Shown here: piece after piece, positions 8,997 through 17,789 of the stretch
Position numbering within the stretch: position 1 is the first letter of the stretch
How the letters are laid out: each line of letters opens with the position of its first letter
NCBI GenBank assembly: GCA_001247695.2
Contig: LGRX02035443.1
Location: 1-29,191, forward strand
DNA from: Cymbomonas tetramitiformis
Taxonomy: Eukaryota; Chlorophyta; Pyramimonadophyceae; Pyramimonadales; Pyramimonadaceae
Length of the DNA: 29,191 bases
Direction of reading: 5' to 3'
Translations under genes and position numbers: made by a program
The notes under the pieces: model-generated
What the model was told of the DNA's origin: nothing
The model's input: only the letters and a program-made list of their open reading frames with translations
Database searches by the model: none

Positions 8997-9388
8997 AAAA
9001 TTGTCACGGCGGCCAGATATTCTGTAGAAGTCTCAGCACAATAGACCGAAATTCACAGGTCGTGAGCGGAAGATTGAGAGCGGCCAAAATTCACAACGTG
9101 TGGAGCGTCCTCGCCAGGGCCAGTGGCGCACGATGCGGATCAACTCTCGCTGCGACGATACTGCTGTAAAATAAAAACAATCCGTCACAAACTGATCTCC
9201 TGCGCAGCGAAGGCGAGCACAACGCGTGCCGCCATCACTGCCATGTCAAAAGGCCATACCGCAAGAACAATACACCACCGCCCAAGTGGGCGCTCAACCC
9301 CCCCCTACGTCCTACTTAGCCGAACATGGCAACAGCAAGGCGTTGTGCCATCATCAGAATCACCGGAAAGCCGGTGCGGGCCATAACC

Positions 9389-9630
9389 TGCGAGGAAGAC
9401 AGATCCGCTGTCCGGCTAAGCTCGCTGAAGATCAAACTGATAATCACATAAACAGTGTCTGGCCGAGGCTTTATGCTCTCGGAAACCCAGACAGTGGAAC
9501 AAGACTGTACTACAGTACTGTACTACTGTACAGTACAGTGCTAGAATGTCACGGACACGATACGGAAGCAGGGTCAGGCTAGGGGCTAGTCAGAGCCCAT
9601 AATAACTAAGCCTAAACCCGAAGTCCAGCA
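9389..9630 (-). repeat. LTR (5-prime in element orientation)
   Basis: It starts TGCGAGGAAG and ends AAGTCCAGCA. Its right boundary abuts the ATTTA target duplication at 9631-9635. It should carry the element promoter, reading toward lower coordinates. Confidence 0.93.
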
Positions 9631-9835
9631 ATTTAGCTAGATTTTGGTTGATTTATTTATAGGGGGTACGTGAACGTACAGGTGGGGAAAAATCGATTTA
9701 AGCTTGAGGTCAACTAAATTGTGTGACTAGTTATGGAGCATATATATGGCACGTTATGGAGCATATTGATATGGGACAGAGTAGGGGCGCTGGGAACTTG
9801 AAAAATGACACCGGATGACTGCATGTCACGTGCAT

Positions 9836-11325
9836 GTCACATCGCATGAAACCGGCACACAATGACATGTCACGGTCGTGTCAGATTATTTGACATCGAG
9901 GAGACGAGGACTTGGACATCGCGATTACTGCCTCGTGTTTGCAGATTCGTTGACCACCTCGTGACTCAGCCGCAACCCATCACAATTCCTTTCATGGTTG
10001 TCGCTCGCCTCACGGGCGGCGAACTGTGCTACTGTACTGCTGACCGTGGTGGTGATATGTGCAGAGGCTGGTTTTGTGCTTGGTTACTTGTTTTATTTTT
10101 CAATTCGTTTATTTTTATGTGTGAGCTTGCAAGACTCTGCATGCGCGCAGCTTGTGTCGCAGGTGGGCCATGTGTAGGGCTGTAGGCGGGATGCCGCCCC
10201 CTCTTTAGATGTGGAAGTCTAGGTTGGCCTTTGCTAACCTAGCTTGGGTTAAACCTCAACTACATCGCTATTATGCACATATATTTACTCCTGCTAGTTT
10301 GCATGTCCATGCGTGTGTGTTTGCGCAAATTCAATCACGTGCAACTCGGCTTTAAATGTGGAAGTGCAAATTGGCTTATGCCAACCTAACTTTGGGTGAA
10401 ACTCAATCATAGTAAATACATCTTGTTTGCATGCATGATATATCCGTCAAGTGTGGTTGGCTTTTACACCAAGCTAACTTGGCATACGCCAAATTAGACT
10501 TCCGCACTCCACGCGGGCGAACTTGCACCGCATACTCAAAAACGGAATCAGTCCACTCAGTCTTTTCCTTGAGCGCCCAAAACTATTCACACCAACTTAA
10601 TACATGTGCATGGGTATGCGTGTAAAATAGCGCGATGTAGTTGGGTCTCATCCCAAGCTAGGTTGGCATCGACCAACCTAGACTTCAACATCTCAAGGGG
10701 GGGCGGCTTCCAATGCGCCCATGGCTCACCTGCGACACAACTTGTGCACACCCAGTACCTCGTGATTCCGAACACATAAGTAAACGACCTGCTGATGTTT
10801 TTTCCGACGCTGGTGGCAGACACGCTCACATTAGTGCCTTGTCACCCATGCTTCCATGCTTTGTGGAATGCTTCCTGCCTTTGCAGACTGTCATGTATGA
10901 GGGGAACAGACTCGAGTAGATCGTTCCGAAGGAGTTGCCTTACTCATCGACGTAAATGTTTTATTATTATCATTATTATTAGTATAAGTAAACGAGTTAA
11001 AAAGTACAGCACAACGAAAACAGCCCCTGCACATATCATCACCACAGTCTGTAGCACAATTCGCACCGTGAGGCGCGGGACGATAAGCGTTGGGTAAGTT
11101 TTGTTGGAAGGCGAGTGAGCTCCTTACGTTTATGTTAACGACGAGGTGGTCAACAAACGAATCTGCACACACGAGACTCGGACAATACTGGAGTACAGTA
11201 ATCGCGATGTCGAAGTCCTCGATGTCAAATAATCTGACGAAAACGCAACGACCGCGACCGCGACATCGACATGACATTGTGATAGTGTGCCGATGCCGCT
11301 CTTGCCAGTTTCATGCGATGTGACG
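9836..11325. mobile_element. Foldback palindrome, about 1.5 kb
   Basis: The two halves are imperfect inverted copies with a centre near 10435. Matching anchors include 9882-9900 with 11217-11236, 9914-9931 with 11197-11215, 10049-10071 with 11021-11047, 10146-10171 with 10720-10747, 10236-10272 with 10627-10665, and about 10340-10394 with 10470-10530. The ends are CACATCGCATGAAAC and its complement. Each arm also holds a direct repeat of a small hairpin motif (GGTTGGC...GCTAACCT). Short frames sharing VRLFDIE and DMCRG occur in both arms (plus 9862-10185, minus 11277-10891), so an arm may derive from a coding sequence. The structure resembles foldback transposons. Confidence 0.75.
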
Positions 11326-11400
11326 GGTACCTGGTCCTTTTTGTCGCACCACTGGTCATTTTTGTCGCTGTCGCAGAATATTCTTTTGTCGCGAGACCAC
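11319..11400. repeat. TTTTTGTCGCACC repeat, inverted relative to 13240-13320
   Basis: CTGGTCNTTTTTGTCGC units at 11330-11370, followed by GTCGCAGAATATTC, mirror the minus-strand reading of 13240-13320. This is the inner part of the proposed terminal repeat. Confidence 0.65.
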
Positions 11401-11575
11401 CGCACAGAATCTTCTCAAAAAAACAGTGAATTCTGTTCGTTCCCTTAAAGGGGTAAAGAAGGTTTTCAGAAAATAAATGGAGACATGAATTCGACATCGT
11501 CGTTCGAACAGTGTCAAGGTGCCCCAAAAATTTTCGTCATCCAAAATTTTAAACTTCAGGTTGTCGTAACTGTCT

Positions 11576-12030
11576 GTCAACCGACGGATCGGACCTTCGA
11601 CCGACCGCTAGATCAGTCAAAATGAAATCTGACTCGGAAACCGAATCTAAATTTTGTCGCAAGCATGTAGAAGATACAGCAGCCCTCCGTCGACTGTTTA
11701 CTTACCGACGGATCAAACCGTCGAACGACCGCTCGATCAGAAAAAAATGACATCCGCATCGGAAACCGAATCTAGTTTGTGTCGCTAGGATGTCGAAGAT
11801 ACAGCAGCCCTCCAGTCGACTGTTTGTCGACCGAACGATCTAACCGTCGACAGACCGCCCGATCAGTAAAAATACAGAAATCCGCTCGATCGATCAGAAA
11901 TCCGCATCGGAAATCGAATCTTGGGGCTGTCACAAGAAGTGTCGCAAGACTGTCGCAAGGATCTAGGATGTAGAAGATCCAGGACAGCAGCCCTCCAGAG
12001 TCCAGTCGACTGTTTTCCGACCGCGTGTCC
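11576..12030. repeat. About 125-bp satellite, 3-4 diverged copies
   Basis: Each unit runs from GACGGATCNNACCNTCGA through CCGATCAG, then GCATCGGAAACCGAATCT, to AGAAGATACAGCAGCCCTCC. Copies start near 11580, 11707 and 11830; the last is expanded by an extra partial copy (11880-11990). Plus- and minus-strand ORFs across it are by-products. Confidence 0.75.
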
Positions 12031-12239
12031 GCGTCACAGTCCGCGTCACAGTCCGCGTCACGGTCCCATCTTCCCAAGGTCACCGTCACCACATCTTGAA
12101 CAACTACAGTATCCTTGAATCTTAAGCGACCGACAACCTATATTGTAATTACCAGGCGCCGACAACGACCAACCGACCTCCGCGGCGTATCGATGTTCTT
12201 CGTTTGTTTTTTTTGTTTGACTATTTTAGTTTCTGACTA

Positions 12240-12850
12240 GCGCACTGTTCCCTACAGTGTTGTTTACTCCGCCCTTTTTTGTACTTTGTTTCTGCGCTGG
12301 GATTGCGCCCTTGGAGCCCCTAGACATTTTTCTTATCCCCAACACGCATGCCTTGTATAGCGCGCTGTTCTTTTTGCAGGATCTAGTGCGTTGAACGAAG
12401 GCAACAGAAAACTTGGCTGCTAGCTCCCTTTTAGCATTTCGGTTTGATTTCGTTGGCAGTGCTTGAATTCCGTCCGCCGGGAATCTTGCACGCCGACTCC
12501 CATCTCTGCTCTTTAGCGTGCAGTTATTTGCAGAATCTCGTGCGCTGTCGGTGACTGACGCATTGCCTCCCTTTCCGGAGTTTGTTTTTACGCTGGGAGT
12601 GCTTGGAGCCCGTTGGGCATCTTGCCTATCGGGTTGGGTTCGATTCCCAACACCTCTGCTGACTGGCGCGCTGTTTTTTTGCAGGTTAGCATGCGTTTTC
12701 GGCGTCAACATTGCTGTTTTTTTTATTTTCATGCGTTGCTGTTACGATGTGCATGCTATTGTTTTGACTATCCTAAATTGTACTTATTTACAGATCTGTG
12801 CCTGCAGGAACTCTGCGATTTTGGCCGTCTGTAGCACCGGAAGGAGCTGT
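12240..12850. repeat. About 152-bp tandem repeat with a tRNA T-arm-like segment
   Basis: TTTGCAG-type motifs lie at about 12377, 12531 and 12682 (spacing 154 and 151), with a diverged fourth at 12791. Between them GCTGGGANTGC and GCGCTGTT-like segments recur. In one copy TTGGG TTCGATT CCCAA (about 12622-12640) forms a perfect T-stem/loop containing a consensus Pol III B box GGTTCGATTCC. This suggests a tRNA-derived SINE ancestry, but no convincing A box or full cloverleaf was found. Confidence 0.45.
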
Positions 12851-12899
12851 AGGCAACTCTGCCGATTTCCAAGACTGCTATTGCTTACTTTAGGATAGA

Positions 12900-13145
12900 T
12901 GAACTGTTTTAATTGATTGATTGATACTTAGTTTTTGTTTGCTGTCTCGTTCCATTTACATGCTTTAATATTGTAATAATATTATATGTTAGAGTATAGC
13001 ACAATCCTGCTTGCATCCTTCAGTGTCCATACATTGAATGTGCCTAGATATTGTAATAATAGGCCATGTTTAAACTGTGTCAAATTCCTGTGTGAAACAA
13101 TAGACCCGTTATCGACCTGTGTTGTTCACCACGGGTAAGAAAAAT
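12900..13145. other. AT-rich stretch
   Basis: No gene seen. TATTGTAATAATA occurs twice (near 12968 and 13050), each followed by a related CATGTT or ATATGTT segment. Confidence 0.3.
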
Positions 13146-13164
13146 TTTCTTAAAACTTTCCTAA

Positions 13165-13312
13165 ATTTTTACGACAAAAATGACCATTTTATCATTTTCG
13201 TCGCAAGCTGCGACAAAAATGACCGTTTGGTCATTTTCGTCGCAGCCTGCGACAAAGGAATATTCTTGCGACAGCGACAAAAATGACCATCGGTGCGACA
13301 AAAATGACCCGC
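13165..13312. repeat. GCGACAAAAATGACC hairpin array
   Basis: Four forward copies of CGACAAAAATGACC are interleaved with two reversed copies (TCATTTTCGTCG). GACAAAAATGACC and GGTCATTTTCGTC pair around a 4-base loop near 13208-13238. The same motif appears inverted at 11330-11370. Confidence 0.7.
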
Positions 13313-13429
13313 TACCGATGTGACGTGCACGTGACATGCAGTCATCCGGTGTCATCTTTCAAGTTCCCAGCGCCCCTACTCTGTCCCTATTGATATATAT
13401 ATGACACGGGGCTTCCTAGACTCCCCCCC

Positions 13430-13640
13430 TCATATTTGGATTTGTTGATTTGCTTAGGAATTTACTTGCGGAATTTACTTGTTGATTTTTTTGAGGAATT
13501 TACTTGCGAGACGGGGGAGGGATCCCCTTTCACATTTTTTACACGCGCGCGTGACACGAGCGCGACTCCCGCTTCGCGTCACGGGGGCTTCGCCCCCGCT
13601 CCGCTCGCGCTCGCGCGCTCGTCCAATCGATTAACGAGGA
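13430..13640. other. GGAATTTACTTG repeats followed by a GC-rich hairpin region
   Basis: GGAATTTACTTG occurs three times (about 13457, 13471 and 13497). 13540-13625 is very GC-rich, with inverted CGCGAGCG/CGCTCGCG and GGGGGCTTCGCCCCC stem-loop motifs. No protein is supported. Confidence 0.5.
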
Positions 13641-13854
13641 AGGCTTTTTAGATTTATAGATCACCGTCAAAACTGAAATGGAATCAAATTATATACAAAT
13701 AGAGGTACACGTACAGGACAGGTACTTCGCAGTTTTTATCTCCACAACACTAAAAATTAATTATATATTTATATCCAAACACTCCAAAAACTAAAAGCAA
13801 TTATATATTTATACTCAACAGTCGTGACACTGTACATGCACCGATAGAAATTGT

Positions 13855-14010
13855 CCAATAATATTCATATTCCAGATATCTTGCTCCCACGCGGTTTGCG
13901 ATATTTGAATGCCATGCCATGCCATCTTGACTGACATGCTGACGTCATTTTCACTGCTTAAAATCAAATAACCAATCAAACAAGCGTCTTCATATAAATT
14001 GAAAACATAA
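13855..14010 (+). promoter_or_regulatory. Promoter-like module, copy B
   Basis: CCAAT near 13855, a consensus CRE TGACGTCA (13940-13947), CCAAT (13972-13976) and a TATA-like ATATAAA (13992-13998) occur in an order typical of Pol II promoters. The CRE and CCAAT boxes and their spacing are kept in copy A. A transcript would read rightward. Confidence 0.4.
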
Positions 14011-14893
14011 AGTTATATGACATGACATGATAGCGATAGCGTGTCATATCATATCATGTCATGTCATGTCAGCGCAGCGCAGCGTTACGCATGACGATCG
14101 AAAAGCGTCACGCATGATGACAGCGGGACGAAAAGCGTCATGCATGATGACAACGATCAAAAAGCGTCTGCGTCTACACGATGACAGCGTTACGCATGAC
14201 AGCGGGACACGCGTACAGCGTTACGAATTTGTACAGCCTACGATTGTGACATTTGAAAGCGTTCGTTTTGTAATACCCGGTTTCGAGCGAAATTACAGTG
14301 CGGACGTTATTACTTTTTATTGTTTTTTTCGCAGGTGATAATCAATTAGCACTGTTAAACTTTTTACCATACAAAAGTTATTTATTTTTTAACTTTAACT
14401 TTACTTTTAGCACACTCGCGACACGAGAGATGTATATAATTGTAAACTTTAACATTATCTTAACCCAAAGTTGCACGGTACATCTCCAAATTTATTTATT
14501 TGGTGGACCTTTGTTGTTTGTACAACCTAATTCCGATCCATGCACATACAAGTACTCCTATCCTTCATATTACATATATTGCGGTGGGTTGGAATACACA
14601 ATATTGCTGTGGGTTGGACGCATCGCGGTGGGTTTGAGTGTGAGTCTGAAAGGATAAGCAAGTCATATATGTAGTTCGAATAAATAAATATCACCTCTTC
14701 TATATCATTCTCAAAGCATTACTATACTCTATATGATTCCATATTATTACTCGGATTGATATGATTCTAGTTCAGTTCACGCAGTGACGGAAAGGTATTA
14801 CTCTGTTAGTTCACACGCACACCGCTGGCAATTGTTCCCGCAAGTAAGTGAGGTGCGTGTGCGTGTATCGATCGATGTGGGGTTCTTTCTACT

Positions 14894-14947
14894 GTAAGTG
14901 TACAAAACAACTTTACACTCCATGCGCTTTTTCTTCTCTGACTGCAG
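14894..14947 (+). other. Possible 54-bp intron in an unrecognised transcript
   Basis: GTAAGTG at 14894 and a pyrimidine-rich TTTTTCTTCTCTGACTGCAG ending at 14947 have donor, branch-like CTGAC and acceptor in canonical order. Another donor-like CAAGTAAGTGAGG lies near 14839. No coding exons were identified around them, so this may be a non-coding or untranslated exon, or chance. Confidence 0.25.
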
Positions 14948-15392
14948 GTGAGCCCTCATGATATTTTCTTATAGTATACTGAATCTGACAGGCTGGACGC
15001 TACGGTGTTGTGATGGTCTTTGAGTGTGAGTGATGCGTGGCTCGTCTCGTTGTTACTCGATGGGCGCAATTGCTTGATGAGCTGCTTGAGGTTACATGTT
15101 TATAATATGCGGGCAACGGTGATCTTATATTATTTTTCTACTTTACCTTTATCTTTATCACACAAGTGGACAAGAGGATAATCGAAATATATATTCAGTT
15201 TATTCTTTATCTTTGCCACATTCGTACATCAAGATTTTAATAAATTATTTTCAGTCAAATGAATATATATTTTTTGACCTTATCTTCTCTCCAACATTTT
15301 TTCAGAAATATTTATTTAATTAAAAAAGCAATAATGTCAGCACTGTAAGTCTTAAGATTTATAGATTTAGCTAGATTTTGGTTGATTTATTT

Positions 15393-15583
15393 ATACACAT
15401 AAGTGTGACGCCTTAAGTATGTAATATACAATGTCCAAAAAACCCGGTTTTTTCAAAGGGGGGGACAATCTAAAGATTTTCCCCCAATACACAGAAGTGT
15501 GACGCCTTAAGTATGTAATATATAATGTCCAAAAAACCCGGTTTTTTCAAAAGGGGGGGACAATCTAAAGATTTTTCCCCAAT
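15393..15583. repeat. 94-bp tandem duplication
   Basis: Two nearly identical copies start at 15393 and 15487. Each runs from ATACACANAAGTGTGACGCC through CTTAAGTATG, AAAAAACCCGGTTTTTTC and a G run to CCCCAATA. AAAAAACCCGGTTTTTT is itself nearly palindromic. Confidence 0.9.
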
Positions 15584-15821
15584 AACCATGTGTGGACTGT
15601 ATGTCGATGTCGCACCGACGAAGAAGATTCCTCACCATCTTGGTCTACAGTTGCAGACCTACAGAGGCTACAGCTACAGTGCATTTGTGTGTGAACAACT
15701 AAAAGCCACAAAGTGGACAACCCAGGACTTTAACAGTTTAATACACTCGGGACTCTGACTTCGTGAAAACCGTCCATAATAAGCTTTCAGAGCTTCTTCG
15801 ACCAAGGACCCATCCGGAACG

Positions 15822-16809
15822 ATGTTGAATCACTCTATTGCAACGATCCTACCCACCGGCGTCGCGCTGCTCGCCCTCGTTACGTTCCTCGGCTGCCCGG
15901 CGCCGAGTGATGCTGCCCGCATCGCGCTCAACGGTACTGAGAATGGGACGGTTAAATCTCTCAAAGGTACGCCAGCAAGATGCTTTCAGACCAACGTGTC
16001 GAGGCTAGAAAAACCCTTGCGGTTCGTTATGAAATTCTTAACTTGCTCCGAGGGCATTGATGCTATCTTTTGGTGAATGAGCAGATTTAACCCTGGCATC
16101 TGAGACCGCCGAGGCCGGCGCAGTCCACAACACTGAGGAGAAACACAACCATGTACTTTCTCACAACTTCGGAAATACGACCTTGAACAGAAGAAGCCTT
16201 GATGGTACGGAGACAGAGTACCAGTTTGTGTCAAGCCAATCGAGCTGCGCCGTCGCTGGGCTTGCGACCATCACTTCCTACGAGACATGCGCAGCCGCAG
16301 GGGAGGCGCTAGGAGTCACCAACCAGTCAAACGTAGACTACCCTACAGTCGAGGAAACTGGCAACTACCCGTACGGCTGCTACCAACATACCCGCGTCTA
16401 TGATGGAGAGAAGGGTCTCTATTTAAACTCGAAGCAAATTGACTCGGACGGTGAGTCAGAAGCATGCTCAGACGAGTCCAGTTGCATCTGCAAGCGTAGT
16501 ACAGAGTACCAGTTTGTGTCAATCCACTCGAGCTGCGCCGTCGCTGGGCTTGCGACCATCACTTCCTACGAGACATGCGCAGCCGCAGGGGAGGCGCTAG
16601 GAGTCACCAAACAGTCAAACGTAGACTACCCTACAGTCGAGGAAACTGGCAACTACCCGTACGGCTGCTACCAACATACCCGCGTCTATGATGGAGAGAA
16701 GGGTCTCTATTTAAACTCGAAGCAAATTGACTCGGACGGTGAGTCAGAAGCATGCTCAGACGAGTCCAGTTGCATCTGCAAGCGTAGTACAGAGTACCAG
16801 TTTGTGTCA
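15822..16809 (+). CDS. Secreted Cys-rich tandem-repeat protein, partial at gap
   Basis: Exon 1 (15822-15966) starts with a clear signal peptide: hydrophobic residues about 10-25 (VALLALVTFLGC) and a likely cleavage near PSDAA. Two N-glycosylation sites follow (NGT, NGT). A 118-bp intron (15967-16084, AAAG/GTACGC to GAGCAG, with TTCTTAAC as branch candidate) keeps phase. Exon 2 (16085 onward) encodes a linker and then near-identical 96-residue repeats starting at 16213 and 16501; a third begins at 16789 and runs into the N gap. Each repeat has six cysteines (SSCAV, YETCAA, YGCYQH, EACSDESSCICK) and a PYGCYQH...LYLNS core like Cys-rich repeats I associate with secreted proteins of algae and other protists. 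It is probably extracellular or cell-surface; its ligand is unknown. The 3-prime end is not determinable. Confidence 0.82.
15967..16084 (+). other. Intron of the secreted repeat protein gene
   Basis: It is 118 bp with GT-AG borders. Joining 15966 to 16085 gives GAT and continues in the frame used by the repeats, while the unspliced frame ends at a TGA at 16074-16076. Confidence 0.75.
16213..16809. repeat. 288-bp coding repeat, more than 2 copies, truncated by gap
   Basis: Starts at 16213, 16501 and 16789 give an exact 288-bp period. Copies 1 and 2 differ at only a few bases (for example CAAGCCAATCG against CAATCCACTCG). Such identity suggests recent duplication or conversion, and the assembler probably stopped here. 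Confidence 0.95.
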
Positions 16810-16829
16810 NNNNNNNNNNNNNNNNNNNN
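16810..16829. other. Assembly gap (20 N)
   Basis: A run of 20 N starts inside the third copy of the 288-bp repeat. The true size and the number of missing repeats are unknown. Confidence 1.
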
Positions 16830-17340
16830 CACCTCTTAAAACAAATTTATAATTAAAATTATACACCTGAGCTTCCTGTGGATGTGGGAATTGCATTCTC
16901 GATTCTGTATCATCAATTTCATCTCTGACTCTCGCGGCGCGCGTCGCGCGCCAGTGCAGTCGCTGGCTCAGTCCCCCGTCCACATGTCAGCAAGGAAAGT
17001 GTACAGGGATTCCCTGTGGGTCTGAAGGCAGGACGCGTGTACATGGATAATTATACACGGCCCCGCGGACCAATGAAAATTCGGGAATTTTTCGATTTTT
17101 TGAAAAATGTTGTGTGCGTATTCTCGACCTGAGAGAAGCCTACTTGCATGTTTTTTGCGCCCCGAAAGGCATTTCAAACCTCTAGAATGGTGAAAAACAC
17201 TACAAGATGAAACTATGTCCGAACTTTCCCGATCGAATCCCCGCCATATGGTGCACTTGGAAGCACGTTATCAATCGGATAACCCCTTAGACTGCTACAC
17301 GCTGGAACGCATCACAAAAACGCCCTAGATGCTTACCAAT
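16830..17340. other. Stretch after the gap, no gene recognised
   Basis: No supported coding region. ACTTTCCCGATCGA near 17222 also occurs at 19636 and 20652 in the satellite region to the right, so this stretch may be related to that repeat family. GCGCGCGTCGCGCGC-type self-complementary sequence lies near 16935-16951. Confidence 0.3.
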
Positions 17341-17395
17341 TTGAGGTAGGAACCTCTCTTGGAGCAGTTTCCGGCGTCTGCGCCACGACGCCGCG

Positions 17396-17511
17396 ATGCG
17401 CGTCATGCACACGCGGGCACTTCGAGAACGAGAAATCTCGATATTCCTATTGCCGATTGTGAAAATAATGGTCATAGCCGGTGTCCTCGTACTCGAAATC
17501 CCTCAGGTGCG
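17396..17511 (+). CDS. Possible short 5-prime exon with membrane-anchor-like segment
   Basis: An ATG at 17396 opens a 38-codon frame ending exactly at a strong donor (GTGCG/GTAAGTTC at 17511/17512). The translation is basic (MRVMHTRALRERE) followed by a hydrophobic stretch (ISIFLLPIVKIMVIAGVLVL), like a signal anchor. No downstream exon was found. It could be chance. Confidence 0.17.
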
Positions 17512-17519
17512 GTAAGTTC

Positions 17520-17690
17520 TAATTCATACCCCCCCAAAACCCCTCAAACTCTCCCTCTCCTCCTTCCCCGCATCCCCCCCGCCCGATATCATTATTATTC
17601 CCATCCCGAATCAACGCCCCCGCCATCCGCCCTGCCCCCGCCCCATCTGACATGACATGACATCTGACATCTGACATCTGACTGAGGATG
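17520..17690. repeat. C-rich tract and CATCTGA microsatellite
   Basis: 17525-17645 is a strongly C-biased low-complexity strand. It is followed by CATCTGACATGACATGACAT and CATCTGA repeats at 17643-17685. Confidence 0.7.
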
Positions 17691-17789
17691 TTTATGTTGA
17701 GGACTGGAGGTGTATGTCACAGATGTTGATCTGTACAGTATTGTATTCATGCGATGAGAGAATGTGATCGTTTCCCGACCCTCAAAAGC

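Larger units (their letters stand above)
6308..9630 (-). mobile_element. Complete gag-only LTR retrotransposon
   Basis: Direct repeats at 6308-6550 and 9389-9630 (about 242 bp, roughly 97% identical by eye) begin TGCGAG and end CCAGCA. They are flanked by a perfect 5-bp duplication ATTTA (6303-6307 and 9631-9635). The empty target site survives in the other copy of the host element at 15356-15395. The 2.84-kb interior holds one long minus-strand gag-like ORF and no protease, reverse transcriptase, RNase H or integrase, so the element must be mobilised in trans. The likely primer binding site is at the inner edge of the right LTR: on the minus strand GGTTATGGCCCGCACC, where TGG could pair with a tRNA CCA end. 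The polypurine tract (GGGTGGTG beside the left LTR) is weak. Confidence 0.93.
9762..13398. mobile_element. Putative TIR element, about 3.6 kb, non-coding
   Basis: 9762-9844 and 13316-13398 are inverted copies of about 83 bp; the core around CCGGATGACTGCATGTCACG has only a few mismatches. The right repeat continues inward (13240-13315) and matches, inverted, 11319-11397. The left terminal repeat therefore appears split by the foldback at 9845-11312. No transposase is recognisable; the only moderate ORF (minus 12732-12226, 168 codons, Lys/Ser-rich) lies over internal repeats. No target duplication was confirmed. It is probably a non-autonomous element or a nest of several. Confidence 0.5.
13801..15395 (+). 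mobile_element. Long copy (B) of the dispersed element
   Basis: Its head (13801-14010), middle (14085-14295) and tail (15356-15395) match copy A at 5710-6307 and 9636-9661. 14296-15355 has no counterpart in A. It holds a 119-codon frame (14298-14657) that I do not recognise and a possible small intron. A GAATAAATAAATA polyadenylation-like string lies near 14680. The tail keeps the unoccupied target site of the LTR element. Confidence 0.55.

Noticed and set aside
12226..12732. 168-codon Lys/Ser-rich minus-strand ORF
   Set aside because: It lies over three roughly 152-bp tandem repeats and has no conserved domain or transposase motif.
15525..15758. 77-codon ORF starting in the 94-bp repeat
   Set aside because: Its start lies within the tandem repeat and the sequence has no recognisable motif; left out as a gene, though a real exon cannot be excluded.
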